NCBI GenBank assembly: GCA_026874595.1
Contig: CM049306.1
Location: 66,408,019-66,472,018 of the forward strand
From: Sipunculus nudus
Taxonomy: Eukaryota; Annelida; Sipuncula; Golfingiida; Sipunculidae
DNA: 64,000 nt
Reading direction: 5' to 3'
Made by a program: the position numbers and the translations under genes. The notes beneath the pieces are model-generated. The model searched no databases. It was given only the letters and a program-made list of their open reading frames with translations, and had not been told where the DNA came from. Of the stretch, positions 1 through 10,364 are shown piece after piece (position 1 is the first letter of the stretch; every line of letters starts with the position of its first letter).

Positions 1-164
1 AGAGGTCAAAATTTTCGCATCTTGTAGCCCTTGGTGAGTTCTCGGCGATCCAACCAAAAATCTTGCAAAATCTCGCACCGTTTCTCGTCGAATGAGATTT
101 CGCGATTTCACGGTGACATGCCCTATAGGCCACAGATATGCAGGCATCCTTTTGAAACTGATAC
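1..164. repeat. Partial satellite unit (3' end of the preceding unit)
   Basis: These bases match offsets 1,111-1,274 of the unit and show the common state at every variable position covered (CTTGTAGCC, CCTATAGG, CAGGCATCC, CTGATAC). Confidence 0.95.
71..100. other. AAATCTC/GAGATTT inverted repeat
   Basis: AAATCTC (68-74) and GAGATTT (94-100) form 7-bp complementary arms around a 19-base loop, recurring once per unit. The arms are short enough to be chance, and no function is proposed. Confidence 0.25.
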
Positions 165-180
165 ATGTTACGTCATACAC

Positions 181-345
181 TAATATCTCGAAAGCAATTG
201 TTCAGTTTTTGGAAAATTACCGCTAGGGGGCGCTGCACTGCAACCCCGTACCTACTATCATTGTTTAACCATATCTCCAAAACTACACATTTTTGGTACA
301 TAAACTGTACACCATATGAATTGGCCTTTCATGGCCTTTATGCCC
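181..345 (+). repeat. Internal duplication, copy 1 (within the unit)
   Basis: This segment is a diverged duplicate of the segment near 1001-1165. Collinear shared words are AATATCTCGAAA (182 vs 1002), TTCAG (201 vs 1021), TTTTGGAAA (207 vs 1027), AGGGGGCG (225 vs 1044) and CTCCAAAACTA/CTCCAGAACTA (275 vs 1093). The offset drifts only from 820 to 818, so a common origin is very likely. The ends are fuzzy; weaker similarity may extend upstream. Confidence 0.75.
217..235 (+). promoter_or_regulatory. CTCF-like site A (one per unit)
   Basis: The 19-mer TTACCGCTAGGGGGCGCTG matches the well-known vertebrate CTCF core (consensus TGGCCACCAGGGGGCGCTA, quoted from memory) across the AGGGGGCGCT core, with differences concentrated in the 5' flank. 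It recurs at offset 52 in every unit, always in the same orientation, and is the last site visible in the partial unit at 63,972-63,990. Binding is an inference: it needs a host with CTCF (known in bilaterians) and an unmethylated site. Confidence 0.5.
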
Positions 346-412
346 ATGGCCCCTTTTGTTTAATCATACACCGTCCCCACAAGTTTTAGCAACTTTGTAA
401 AAAATTAAAACC

Positions 413-455
413 CACATGCACATATACATATGCCATCACGCATGCATGCACGCGT
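413..455. other. Two alternating purine-pyrimidine tracts (possible Z-DNA), one pair per unit
   Basis: Positions 413-433 alternate pyrimidine and purine without a break for 21 bases (CA/TG and TA steps). Positions 437-455 alternate for 19 bases (CG, CA and TG steps, including the palindrome GCATGCATGC at 440-449). Only a few bases separate them. Alternating CA/CG tracts are known to favour left-handed Z-DNA under negative supercoiling. The pair recurs in every unit at offset 248-290. Confidence 0.5.
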
Positions 456-512
456 TTTAGTATGAAAGACAGACACGCTTTCCCGTGACTGCAAAAATTA
501 TAGCGTTCGCCG

Positions 513-520
513 TATAAAAT
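513..520 (+). promoter_or_regulatory. TATA-like octamer TATAAAAT
   Basis: A single TATAAAAT lies at offset 348 in each unit, downstream of an ATTAAA variant polyadenylation hexamer (offset 239-244). There is no gene downstream. It could serve transcription of the satellite itself, but an isolated TATA match in AT-rich DNA is weak evidence. Confidence 0.2.
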
Positions 521-586
521 AAGTAACCACAGGCACTCTTTGCGGGCCGGTTTGCCATTTCTGTCGCGTTATAGTTTATTGCTTGC

Positions 587-603
587 CGGAATCAGAGATT
601 TCG
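587..603. other. Short inverted repeat (7-bp arms, 3-base loop)
   Basis: CGGAATC (587-593) faces GATTTCG (597-603) across the loop AGA, with one mismatched arm position. In U2 a G-to-A change at 1864 makes the arms perfect (CGAAATC/GATTTCG at 1862-1878). In eight units the loop reads CGA instead of AGA. A role is not evident; the arms are short. Confidence 0.35.
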
Positions 604-835
604 ACAAGTATGTTGATCAGTTCCGTTTGTTTGTTTGTCTGTATGTCCCCGCTCTACAGGCCACAATTTTGCACCAATCGTCCTGAAACTTATAGGTAGA
701 GTGTATAATCGGTTCTTCTCGGAGCCTATTGTTTTTGCTCATGATCGGTCAAGGGTCAAGGTCAGGGTCACCAAAAAGCTCAAAAACGGTTTTTTCTTCA
801 TACCTTCGTCAAAAATAGCCGTAGGCACCTAATCT
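600..835 (+). repeat. Candidate dispersed-repeat-derived module inside the unit
   Basis: From a GTTT-rich start (625-648) through the phrase GTCCTGAAACTTATAGG (680-696) to the GGTCA half-site cluster (746-770), this block resembles, from memory, non-coding repeat families scattered through mollusc and other marine invertebrate genomes. I see no terminal inverted repeats, target-site duplications or coding remnants. This is therefore an inference from resemblance only. Confidence 0.3.
746..770 (+). promoter_or_regulatory. Nuclear-receptor half-site cluster (one per unit)
   Basis: Four half-sites follow each other in the same direction: CGGTCA (746-751), one spacer base, GGGTCA (753-758), AGGTCA (759-764) and GGGTCA (765-770), the last three with no spacer. 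The overlapping nonamer TCAAGGTCA at 756-764 is the known extended site for monomeric receptors of the ERR and NR5A (SF-1/FTZ-F1) families. The cluster is invariant in all units by eye. Binding in this organism is not shown. Similar GGTCA strings occur widely in dispersed repeats of marine invertebrates, so this may be inherited transposon sequence. Confidence 0.45.
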
Positions 836-1000
836 GTAGCCCGTTTTATTTGCCACTGCATGGCCACTTCCAACACTGCAAAATTGCCTGATTTCGATGT
901 TACCATGGTTACGCAATTTTGGGGAGAAATCATGGAATTTCGTGATATTTTTCAAATTTGCAGCAATTTTACTGATTCTGAGATATTTTATGTAACATAA

Positions 1001-1165
1001 GAATATCTCGAAACGGGTTTTTCAGATTTTGGAAATGGCCGCCAGGGGGCGTTGCAGATGAAAAAACATGAAAATTTGTTTTGGTGCTATACCTCCAGAA
1101 CTATTAAACATTGGGCCATTTCCATCACAGCACCTTGAACTAGGGTCCATGGGCTTATTTTTGCG
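1001..1165 (+). repeat. Internal duplication, copy 2 (within the unit)
   Basis: This is the partner of the segment at 181-345, holding the better CTCF-like site. Just upstream, around 957-1000, the sequence also resembles a short stretch near 1235-1275 (GCAGTTTTCAGCTTCTAACT region), suggesting a third, truncated relative. The unit therefore probably grew from a smaller ancestral module. Confidence 0.7.
1036..1054 (+). promoter_or_regulatory. CTCF-like site B (one per unit)
   Basis: TGGCCGCCAGGGGGCGTTG agrees with the CTCF consensus at 16 of 19 positions, including the whole TGGCC flank and the AGGGGGCG core. This makes it the better of the two sites. It lies 819 bp downstream of site A in the same orientation and 456 bp upstream of site A of the next unit, and it recurs at offset 871 in all 50 complete units. 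It sits inside the second copy of the internal duplication at the position equivalent to site A, so the two sites share ancestry. Confidence 0.55.
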
Positions 1166-1439
1166 CATAGGCGCCAAAGTGCGCTATTGCCAGATTTCTC
1201 TATTTTTGGGGTAAAACCTTTGAATTTTGAAAATATGCAGTTTTCAGCTTCTAACTCTGTCAGTTTTTATGCTAGAGAGGTCAAAATTTTCGCATCTTGT
1301 AGCCCTTGGTGAGTTCTCGGCGATCCAACCAAAAATCTTGCAAAATCTCGCACCGTTTCTCGTCGAATGAGATTTCGCGATTTCACGGTGACATGCCCTA
1401 TAGGCCACAGATATGCAGGCATCCTTTTGAAACTGATAC

Positions 1440-2714
1440 ATGTTACGTCATACACTAATATCTCGAAAGCAATTGTTCAGTTTTTGGAAAATTACCGCTA
1501 GGGGGCGCTGCACTGCAACCCCGTACCTACTATCATTGTTTAACCATATCTCCAAAACTACACATTTTAGGTACATAAACTGTACACCATATGAATTGGC
1601 CTTTCATGGCCTTTCTGCCCATGGCCCCTTTTGTTTAATCATACACCGTCCCCACAAGTTTTAGCAACTTTGTAAAAAATTAAAACCCACATGCACATAT
1701 ACATATGCCATCACGCATGCATGCACGCGTTTTAGTATGAAAGACAGACACGCTTTCCCGTGACTGCAAAAATTATAGCGTTCGCCGTATAAAATAAGTA
1801 ACCACAGGCACTCTTTGCGGGCCGGTTTGCCATTTCTGTCGCGTTATAGTTTATTGCTTGCCGAAATCAGAGATTTCGACAAGTATGTTGATCAGTTCCG
1901 TTTGTTTGTTTGTCTGTATGTCCCCGCTCTACAGGCCACAATTTTGCACCAATCGTCCTGAAACTTATAGGTAGAGTGTATAATCGGTTCTTCTCGGAGC
2001 CTATTGTTTTTGCTCATGATCGGTCAAGGGTCAAGGTCAGGGTCACCAAAAAGCTCAAAAACGGTTTTTTCTTCATACCTTCGTCAAAAATAGCCGTAGG
2101 CACCTAATCTGTAGCCCGTTTTATTTGCCACTGCATGGCCACTTCCAACACTGCAAAATTGCCTCATTTCGATGTTACCATGGTTACGCAATTTTGGGGA
2201 GAAATCATGGAATTTCGTGATATTTTTCAAATTTGCAGCAATTTTACTGATTCTGAGATATTTTATGTAACATAAGAATATCTCGAAACGGGTTTTTCAG
2301 ATTTTGGAAATGGCCGCCAGGGGGCGTTGCAGATGAAAAAACATGAAAATTTGTTTTGGTGCTATACCTCCAGAACTATTAAACATTGGGCCATTTCCAT
2401 CACAGCACCTTGAACTAGGGTCCATGGGCTTATTTTTGCGCATAGGCGCCAAAGTGCGCTATTGCCAGATTTCTCTATTTTTGGGGTAAAACCTTTGAAT
2501 TTTGAAAATATGCAGTTTTCAGCTTCTAACTCTGTCAGTTTTTATGCTAGAGAGGTCAAAATTTTCGCATCTTGTAGCCCTTGGTGAGTTCTCGGCGATC
2601 CAACCAAAAATCTTGCAAAATCTCGCACCGTTTCTCGTCGAATGAGATTTCGCGATTTCACGGTGACATGCCCTATAGGCCACAGATATGCAGGCATCCT
2701 TTTGAAACTGATAC
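1440..2714. repeat. Satellite unit U2 (breaks the five-unit pattern)
   Basis: It carries a private A at 1864 that perfects the small hairpin, and C at 2165. It lacks the C at offset 403 and the C at offset 429 found in U7 and U12, its expected partners. It therefore marks either the left edge of the five-unit duplication or a later conversion event. Confidence 0.93.
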
Positions 2715-3989
2715 ATGTTACGTCATACACTAATATCTCGAAAGCAATTGTTCAGTTTTTGGAAAATTACCGCTAGGGGGCGCTGCACTGCAACCCCGTA
2801 CCTACTATCATTGTTTAACCATATCTCCAAAACTACACATTTTAGGTACATAAACTGTACACCATATGAATTGGCCTTTCATGGCCTTTCTGCCCATGGC
2901 CCCTTTTGTTTAATCATACACCGTCCCCACAAGTTTTAGCAACTTTGTAAAAAATAAAAACCCACATGCACATATACATATGCCATCACGCATGCATGCA
3001 CGCGTTTTAGTATGAAAGACAGACACGCTTTCCCGTGACTGCAAAAATTATAGCGTTCGCCGTATAAAATAAGTAACCACAGGCACTCTTTGCGGGCCGG
3101 TTTGCCATTTCTGTCGCGTTATAGTTTATTGCTTGCCGGAATCCGAGATTTCGACAAGTATGTTGATCAGTTCCGTTTGTTTGTTTGTCTGTATGTCCCC
3201 GCTCTACAGGCCACAATTTTGCACCAATCGTCCTGAAACTTATAGGTAGAGTGTATAATCGGTTCTTCTCGGAGCCTATTGTTTTTGCTCATGATCGGTC
3301 AAGGGTCAAGGTCAGGGTCACCAAAAAGCTCAAAAACGGTTTTTTCTTCATACCTTCGTCAAAAATAGCCGTAGGCACCTAATCTGTAGCCCGTTTTATT
3401 TGCCACTGCATGGCCACTTCCAACACTGCAAAATTGCCTGATTTCGATGTTACCATGGTTACGCAATTTTGGGGAGAAATCATGGAATTTCGTGATATTT
3501 TTCAAATTTGCAGCAATTTTACTGATTCTGAGATATTTTATGTAACATAAGAATATCTCGAAACGGGTTTTTCAGATTTTGGAAATGGCCGCCAGGGGGC
3601 GTTGCAGATGAAAAAACATGAAAATTTGTTTTGGTGCTATACCTCCAGAACTATTAAACATTGGGCCATTTCCATCACAGCACCTTGAACTAGGGTCCAT
3701 GGGCTTATTTTTGCGCATAGGCGCCAAAGTGCGCTATTGCCAGATTTCTCTATTTTTGGGGTAAAACCTTTGAATTTTGAAAATATGCAGTTTTCAGCTT
3801 CTAACTCTGTCAGTTTTTATGCTAGAGAGGTCAAAATTTTCGCATCTTGTAGCCCTTGGTGAGTTCTCGGCGATCCAACCAAAAATCTTGCAAAATCTCG
3901 CACCGTTTCTCGTCGAATGAGATTTCGCGATTTCACGGTGACATGCCCTATAGGCCACAGATATGCAGTCATCCTTTTGAAACTGATAC
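2715..3989. repeat. Satellite unit U3
   Basis: A at 2956 turns the usual ATTAAA hexamer into a canonical AATAAA (2953-2958). C at 3144 changes the hairpin loop, and T at 3969 lies near the 3' end. All three are shared with U8. Confidence 0.93.
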
Positions 3990-5264
3990 ATGTTACGTCA
4001 TACACTAATATCTCGAAAGCAATTGTTCAGTTTTTGGAAAATTACCGCTAGGGGGCGCTGCACTGCAACCCCGTACCTACTATCATTGTTTAACCATATC
4101 TCCAAAACTACACATTTTAGGTACATAAACTGTACACCATATGAATTGGCCTTTCATGGCCTTTCTGCCCATGGCCCCTTTTGTTTAATCATACACCGTC
4201 CCCACAAGTTTTAGCAACTTTGTAAAAAATTAAAACCCACATGCACATATACATATGCCATCACGCATGCATGCACGCGTTTTAGTATGAAAGACAGACA
4301 CGCTTTCCCGTGACTGCAAAAATTATAGCGTTCGCCGTATAAAATAAGTAACCACAGGCACTCTTTGCGGGCCGGTTTGCCATTTCTGTCGCGTTATAGT
4401 TTATTGCTTGCCGGAATCAGAGATTTCGACAAGTATGTTGATCAGTTCCGTTTGTTTGTTTGTCTGTATGTCCCCGCTCTACAGGCCACAATTTTGCACC
4501 AATCGTCCTGAAACTTATAGGTAGAGTGTATAATCGGTTCTTCTCGGAGCCTATTGTTTTTGCTCATGATCGGTCAAGGGTCAAGGTCAGGGTCACCAAA
4601 AAGCTCAAAAACGGTTTTTTCTTCATACCTTCGTCAAAAATAGCCGTAGGCACCTAATCTGTAGCCCGTTTTATTTGCCACTGCATGGCCACTTCCAACA
4701 CTGCAAAATTGCCTGATTTCGATGTTACCATGGTTACGCAATTTTGGGGAGAAATCATGGAATTTCGTGATATTTTTCAAATTTGCAGCAATTTTACTGA
4801 TTCTGAGATATTTTATGTAACATAAGAATATCTCGAAACGGGTTTTTCAGATTTTGGAAATGGCCGCCAGGGGGCGTTGCAGATGAAAAAACATGAAAAT
4901 TTGTTTTGGTGCTATACCTCCAGAACTATTAAACATTGGGCCATTTCCATCACAGCACCTTGAACTAGGGTCCATGGGCTTATTTTTGCGCATAGGCGCC
5001 AAAGTGCGCTATTGCCAGATTTCTCTATTTTTGGGGTAAAACCTTTGAATTTTGAAAATATGCAGTTTTCAGCTTCTAACTCTGTCAGTTTTTATGCTAG
5101 AGAGGTCAAAATTTTCGCATCTTGTAGCCCTTGGTGAGTTCTCGGCGATCCAACCAAAAATCTTGCAAAATCTCGCACCGTTTCTCGTCGAATGAGATTT
5201 CGCGATTTCACGGTGACATGCCCTATAGGCCACAGATATGCAGGCATCCTTTTGAAACTGATAC
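3990..5264. repeat. Satellite unit U4
   Basis: Common state at all variable positions, with G at 4715. It pairs with U9 by position in the five-unit repeat. Confidence 0.92.
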
Positions 5265-6539
5265 ATGTTACGTCATACACTAATATCTCGAAAGCAATTG
5301 TTCAGTTTTTGGAAAATTACCGCTAGGGGGCGCTGCACTGCAACCCCGTACCTACTATCATTGTTTAACCATATCTCCAAAACTACACATTTTAGGTACA
5401 TAAACTGTACACCATATGAATTGGCCTTTCATGGCCTTTCTGCCCATGGCCCCTTTTGTTTAATCATACACCGTCCCCACAAGTTTTAGCAACTTTGTAA
5501 AAAATTAAAACCCACATGCACATATACATATGCCATCACGCATGCATGCACGCGTTTTAGTTAGAAAGACAGACACACTTTCCCGTGACTGCAAAAATTA
5601 TAGCGTTCGCCGTATAAAATAAGTAACCACAGGCACTCTTTGCGGGCCGGTTTGCCATTTCTGTCGCGTTATAGTTTATTGCTTGCCGGAATCAGAGATT
5701 TCGACAAGTATGTTGATCAGTTCCGTTTGTTTGTTTGTCTGTATGTCCCCGCTCTACAGGCCACAATTTTGCACCAATCGTCCTGAAACTTATAGGTAGA
5801 GTGTATAATCGGTTCTTCTCGGAGCCTATTGTTTTTGCTCATGATCGGTCAAGGGTCAAGGTCAGGGTCACCAAAAAGCTCAAAAACGGTTTTTTCTTCA
5901 TACCTTCGTCAAAAATAGCCGTAGGCACCTAATCTGTAGCCCGTTTTATTTGCCACTGCATGGCCACTTCCAACACTGCAAAATTGCCTGATTTCGATGT
6001 TACCATGGTTACGCAATTTTGGGGAGAAATCATGGAATTTCGTGATATTTTTCAAATTTGCAGCAATTTTACTGATTCTGAGATATTTTATGTAACATAA
6101 GAATATCTCGAAACGGGTTTTTCAGATTTTGGAAATGGCCGCCAGGGGGCGTTGCAGATGAAAAAACATGAAAATTTGTTTTGGTGCTATACCTCCAGAA
6201 CTATTAAACATTGGGCCATTTCCATCACAGCACCTTGAACTAGGGTCCATGGGCTTATTTTTGCGCATAGGCGCCAAAGTGCGCTATTGCCAGATTTCTC
6301 TATTTTTGGGGTAAAACCTTTGAATTTTGAAAATATGCAGTTTTCAGCTTCTAACTCTGTCAGTTTTTATGCTAGAGAGGTCAAAATTTTCGCATCTTGT
6401 AGCCCTTGGTGAGTTCTCGGCGATCCAACCAAAAATCTTGCAAAATCTCGCACCGTTTCTCGTCGAATGAGATTTCGCGATTTCACGGTGACATGCCCTA
6501 TAGGCCACAGATATGCAGGCATCCTTTTGAAACTGATAC
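5265..6539. repeat. Satellite unit U5
   Basis: The A-T pair at 5562-5563 is swapped to T-A and G becomes A at 5577. This triple marker occurs elsewhere only in U10. Confidence 0.93.
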
Positions 6540-7814
6540 ATGTTACGTCATACACTAATATCTCGAAAGCAATTGTTCAGTTTTTGGAAAATTACCGCTA
6601 GGGGGCGCTGCACTGCAACCCCGTACCTACTATCATTGTTTAACCATATCTCCAAAACTACACATTTTTGGTACATAAACTGTACACCATATGAATTGGC
6701 CTTTCATGGCCTTTATGCCCATGGCCCCTTTTGTTTAATCATACACCGTCCCCACAAGTTTTAGCAACTTTGTAAAAAATTAAAACCCACATGCACATAT
6801 ACATATGCCATCACGCATGCATGCACGCGTTTTAGTATGAAAGACAGACACGCTTTCCCGTGACTGCAAAAATTATAGCGTTCGCCGTATAAAATAAGTA
6901 ACCACAGGCACTCTTTGCGGGCCGGTTTGCCATTTCTGTCGCGTTATAGTTTATTGCTTGCCGGAATCAGAGATTTCGACAAGTATGTTGATCAGTTCCG
7001 TTTGTTTGTTTGTCTGTATGTCCCCGCTCTACAGGCCACAATTTTGCACCAATCGTCCTGAAACTTATAGGTAGAGTGTATAATCGGTTCTTCTCGGAGC
7101 CTATTGTTTTTGCTCATGATCGGTCAAGGGTCAAGGTCAGGGTCACCAAAAAGCTCAAAAACGGTTTTTTCTTCATACCTTCGTCAAAAATAGCCGTAGG
7201 CACCTAATCTGTAGCCCGTTTTATTTGCCACTGCATGGCCACTTCCAACACTGCAAAATTGCCTGATTTCGATGTTACCATGGTTACGCAATTTTGGGGA
7301 GAAATCATGGAATTTCGTGATATTTTTCAAATTTGCAGCAATTTTACTGATTCTGAGATATTTTATGTAACATAAGAATATCTCGAAACGGGTTTTTCAG
7401 ATTTTGGAAATGGCCGCCAGGGGGCGTTGCAGATGAAAAAACATGAAAATTTGTTTTGGTGCTATACCTCCAGAACTATTAAACATTGGGCCATTTCCAT
7501 CACAGCACCTTGAACTAGGGTCCATGGGCTTATTTTTGCGCATAGGCGCCAAAGTGCGCTATTGCCAGATTTCTCTATTTTTGGGGTAAAACCTTTGAAT
7601 TTTGAAAATATGCAGTTTTCAGCTTCTAACTCTGTCAGTTTTTATGCTAGAGAGGTCAAAATTTTCGCATCTTGTAGCCCTTGGTGAGTTCTCGGCGATC
7701 CAACCAAAAATCTTGCAAAATCTCGCACCGTTTCTCGTCGAATGAGATTTCGCGATTTCACGGTGACATGCCCTATAGGCCACAGATATGCAGGCATCCT
7801 TTTGAAACTGATAC
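6540..7814. repeat. Satellite unit U6
   Basis: T at 6669 and A at 6715 make it the same type as U1 and U11. Confidence 0.93.
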
Positions 7815-9089
7815 ATGTTACGTCATACACTAATATCTCGAAAGCAATTGTTCAGTTTTTGGAAAATTACCGCTAGGGGGCGCTGCACTGCAACCCCGTA
7901 CCTACTATCATTGTTTAACCATATCTCCAAAACTACACATTTTAGGTACATAAACTGTACACCATATGAATTGGCCTTTCATGGCCTTTCTGCCCATGGC
8001 CCCTTTTGTTTAATCATACACCGTCCCCACAAGTTTTAGCAACTTTGTAAAAAATTAAAACCCACATGCACATATACATATGCCATCACGCATGCATGCA
8101 CGCGTTTTAGTATGAAAGACAGACACGCTTTCCCGTGACTGCAAAAATTATAGCGTTCGCCGTATAAAATAAGTAACCACAGGCACTCTTTGCGGGCCGG
8201 TTTGCCATTTCTGTCGCCTTATAGTTTATTGCTTGCCGGAATCCGAGATTTCGACAAGTATGTTGATCAGTTCCGTTTGTTTGTTTGTCTGTATGTCCCC
8301 GCTCTACAGGCCACAATTTTGCACCAATCGTCCTGAAACTTATAGGTAGAGTGTATAATCGGTTCTTCTCGGAGCCTATTGTTTTTGCTCATGATCGGTC
8401 AAGGGTCAAGGTCAGGGTCACCAAAAAGCTCAAAAACGGTTTTTTCTTCATACCTTCGTCAAAAATAGCCGTAGGCACCTAATCTGTAGCCCGTTTTATT
8501 TGCCACTGCATGGCCACTTCCAACACTGCAAAATTGCCTGATTTCGATGTTACCATGGTTACGCAATTTTGGGGAGAAATCATGGAATTTCGTGATATTT
8601 TTCAAATTTGCAGCAATTTTACTGATTCTGAGATATTTTATGTAACATAAGAATATCTCGAAACGGGTTTTTCAGATTTTGGAAATGGCCGCCAGGGGGC
8701 GTTGCAGATGAAAAAACATGAAAATTTGTTTTGGTGCTATACCTCCAGAACTATTAAACATTGGGCCATTTCCATCACAGCACCTTGAACTAGGGTCCAT
8801 GGGCTTATTTTTGCGCATAGGCGCCAAAGTGCGCTATTGCCAGATTTCTCTATTTTTGGGGTAAAACCTTTGAATTTTGAAAATATGCAGTTTTCAGCTT
8901 CTAACTCTGTCAGTTTTTATGCTAGAGAGGTCAAAATTTTCGCATCTTGTAGCCCTTGGTGAGTTCTCGGCGATCCAACCAAAAATCTTGCAAAATCTCG
9001 CACCGTTTCTCGTCGAATGAGATTTCGCGATTTCACGGTGACATGCCCTATAGGCCACAGATATGCAGGCATCCTTTTGAAACTGATAC
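7815..9089. repeat. Satellite unit U7
   Basis: C at 8218 (GTCGCC for GTCGCG) is shared only with U12. C at 8244 is shared with U3, U8, U12, U13, U17 and U26. Confidence 0.93.
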
Positions 9090-10364
9090 ATGTTACGTCA
9101 TACACTAATATCTCGAAAGCAATTGTTCAGTTTTTGGAAAATTACCGCTAGGGGGCGCTGCACTGCAACCCCGTACCTACTATCATTGTTTAACCATATC
9201 TCCAAAACTACACATTTTAGGTACATAAACTGTACACCATATGAATTGGCCTTTCATGGCCTTTCTGCCCATGGCCCCTTTTGTTTAATCATACACCGTC
9301 CCCACAAGTTTTAGCAACTTTGTAAAAAATAAAAACCCACATGCACATATACATATGCCATCACGCATGCATGCACGCGTTTTAGTATGAAAGACAGACA
9401 CGCTTTCCCGTGACTGCAAAAATTATAGCGTTCGCCGTATAAAATAAGTAACCACAGGCACTCTTTGCGGGCCGGTTTGCCATTTCTGTCGCGTTATAGT
9501 TTATTGCTTGCCGGAATCCGAGATTTCGACAAGTATGTTGATCAGTTCCGTTTGTTTGTTTGTCTGTATGTCCCCGCTCTACAGGCCACAATTTTGCACC
9601 AATCGTCCTGAAACTTATAGGTAGAGTGTATAATCGGTTCTTCTCGGAGCCTATTGTTTTTGCTCATGATCGGTCAAGGGTCAAGGTCAGGGTCACCAAA
9701 AAGCTCAAAAACGGTTTTTTCTTCATACCTTCGTCAAAAATAGCCGTAGGCACCTAATCTGTAGCCCGTTTTATTTGCCACTGCATGGCCACTTCCAACA
9801 CTGCAAAATTGCCTGATTTCGATGTTACCATGGTTACGCAATTTTGGGGAGAAATCATGGAATTTCGTGATATTTTTCAAATTTGCAGCAATTTTACTGA
9901 TTCTGAGATATTTTATGTAACATAAGAATATCTCGAAACGGGTTTTTCAGATTTTGGAAATGGCCGCCAGGGGGCGTTGCAGATGAAAAAACATGAAAAT
10001 TTGTTTTGGTGCTATACCTCCAGAACTATTAAACATTGGGCCATTTCCATCACAGCACCTTGAACTAGGGTCCATGGGCTTATTTTTGCGCATAGGCGCC
10101 AAAGTGCGCTATTGCCAGATTTCTCTATTTTTGGGGTAAAACCTTTGAATTTTGAAAATATGCAGTTTTCAGCTTCTAACTCTGTCAGTTTTTATGCTAG
10201 AGAGGTCAAAATTTTCGCATCTTGTAGCCCTTGGTGAGTTCTCGGCGATCCAACCAAAAATCTTGCAAAATCTCGCACCGTTTCTCGTCGAATGAGATTT
10301 CGCGATTTCACGGTGACATGCCCTATAGGCCACAGATATGCAGTCATCCTTTTGAAACTGATAC
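9090..10364. repeat. Satellite unit U8
   Basis: Same marker set as U3, including the AATAAA hexamer at 9328-9333. Confidence 0.93.

Larger units (their letters stand above)
165..1439. repeat. Satellite unit U1 (reference unit, HOR-A type with T/A markers)
   Basis: I use this unit as the reference for internal modules. It carries T at 294 (usual A) and A at 340 (usual C), both shared only with U6 and U11, exactly 6,375 and 12,750 bp downstream. G at 890 is one state of the G/C polymorphism at offset 725. Order of visible modules: CTCF-like site A (217-235), alternating purine-pyrimidine tracts (413-455), TATA-like octamer (513-520), hairpin (587-603), GTTT-rich stretch (625-648), half-site cluster (746-770), CTCF-like site B (1036-1054). 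Confidence 0.95.
2715..9089. repeat. Higher-order repeat A, copy 1 (U3-U7, 6,375 bp)
   Basis: Five successive units carry a distinct set of markers that recurs exactly 6,375 bp later. U3 has A at 2956, C at 3144 and T at 3969. U4 has only consensus states. U5 has TTAG for TATG at 5561-5564 and A at 5577. U6 has T at 6669 and A at 6715. U7 has C at 8218 and C at 8244. All five have G at offset 725. Confidence 0.9.

Noticed and set aside
165-389. Recurrent 74-codon open frame starting at the first base of each unit
   Set aside because: It overlaps other open frames on the opposite strand, has no recognisable domain, lies in a satellite array, and its variants (for example Trp/Arg and Tyr/Ser changes) show no sign of protein conservation.
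625-648. GTTT-rich stretch as a microsatellite
   Set aside because: Only about three perfect GTTT repeats occur and their number does not vary between units, so it does not behave as a microsatellite.
635-832. Recurrent 65-codon open frame over the half-site cluster
   Set aside because: Its amino-acid sequence simply translates the GGTCA repeats and AT-rich flanks. There is no domain or suitable context, so chance is the simplest explanation.
1000-1020. CENP-B-box-like sequence around CGAAACGGG
   Set aside because: The right half (A..CGGG) is present but the required TTCG four bases further left is not (the sequence there is ATAT), so the essential bases do not match.
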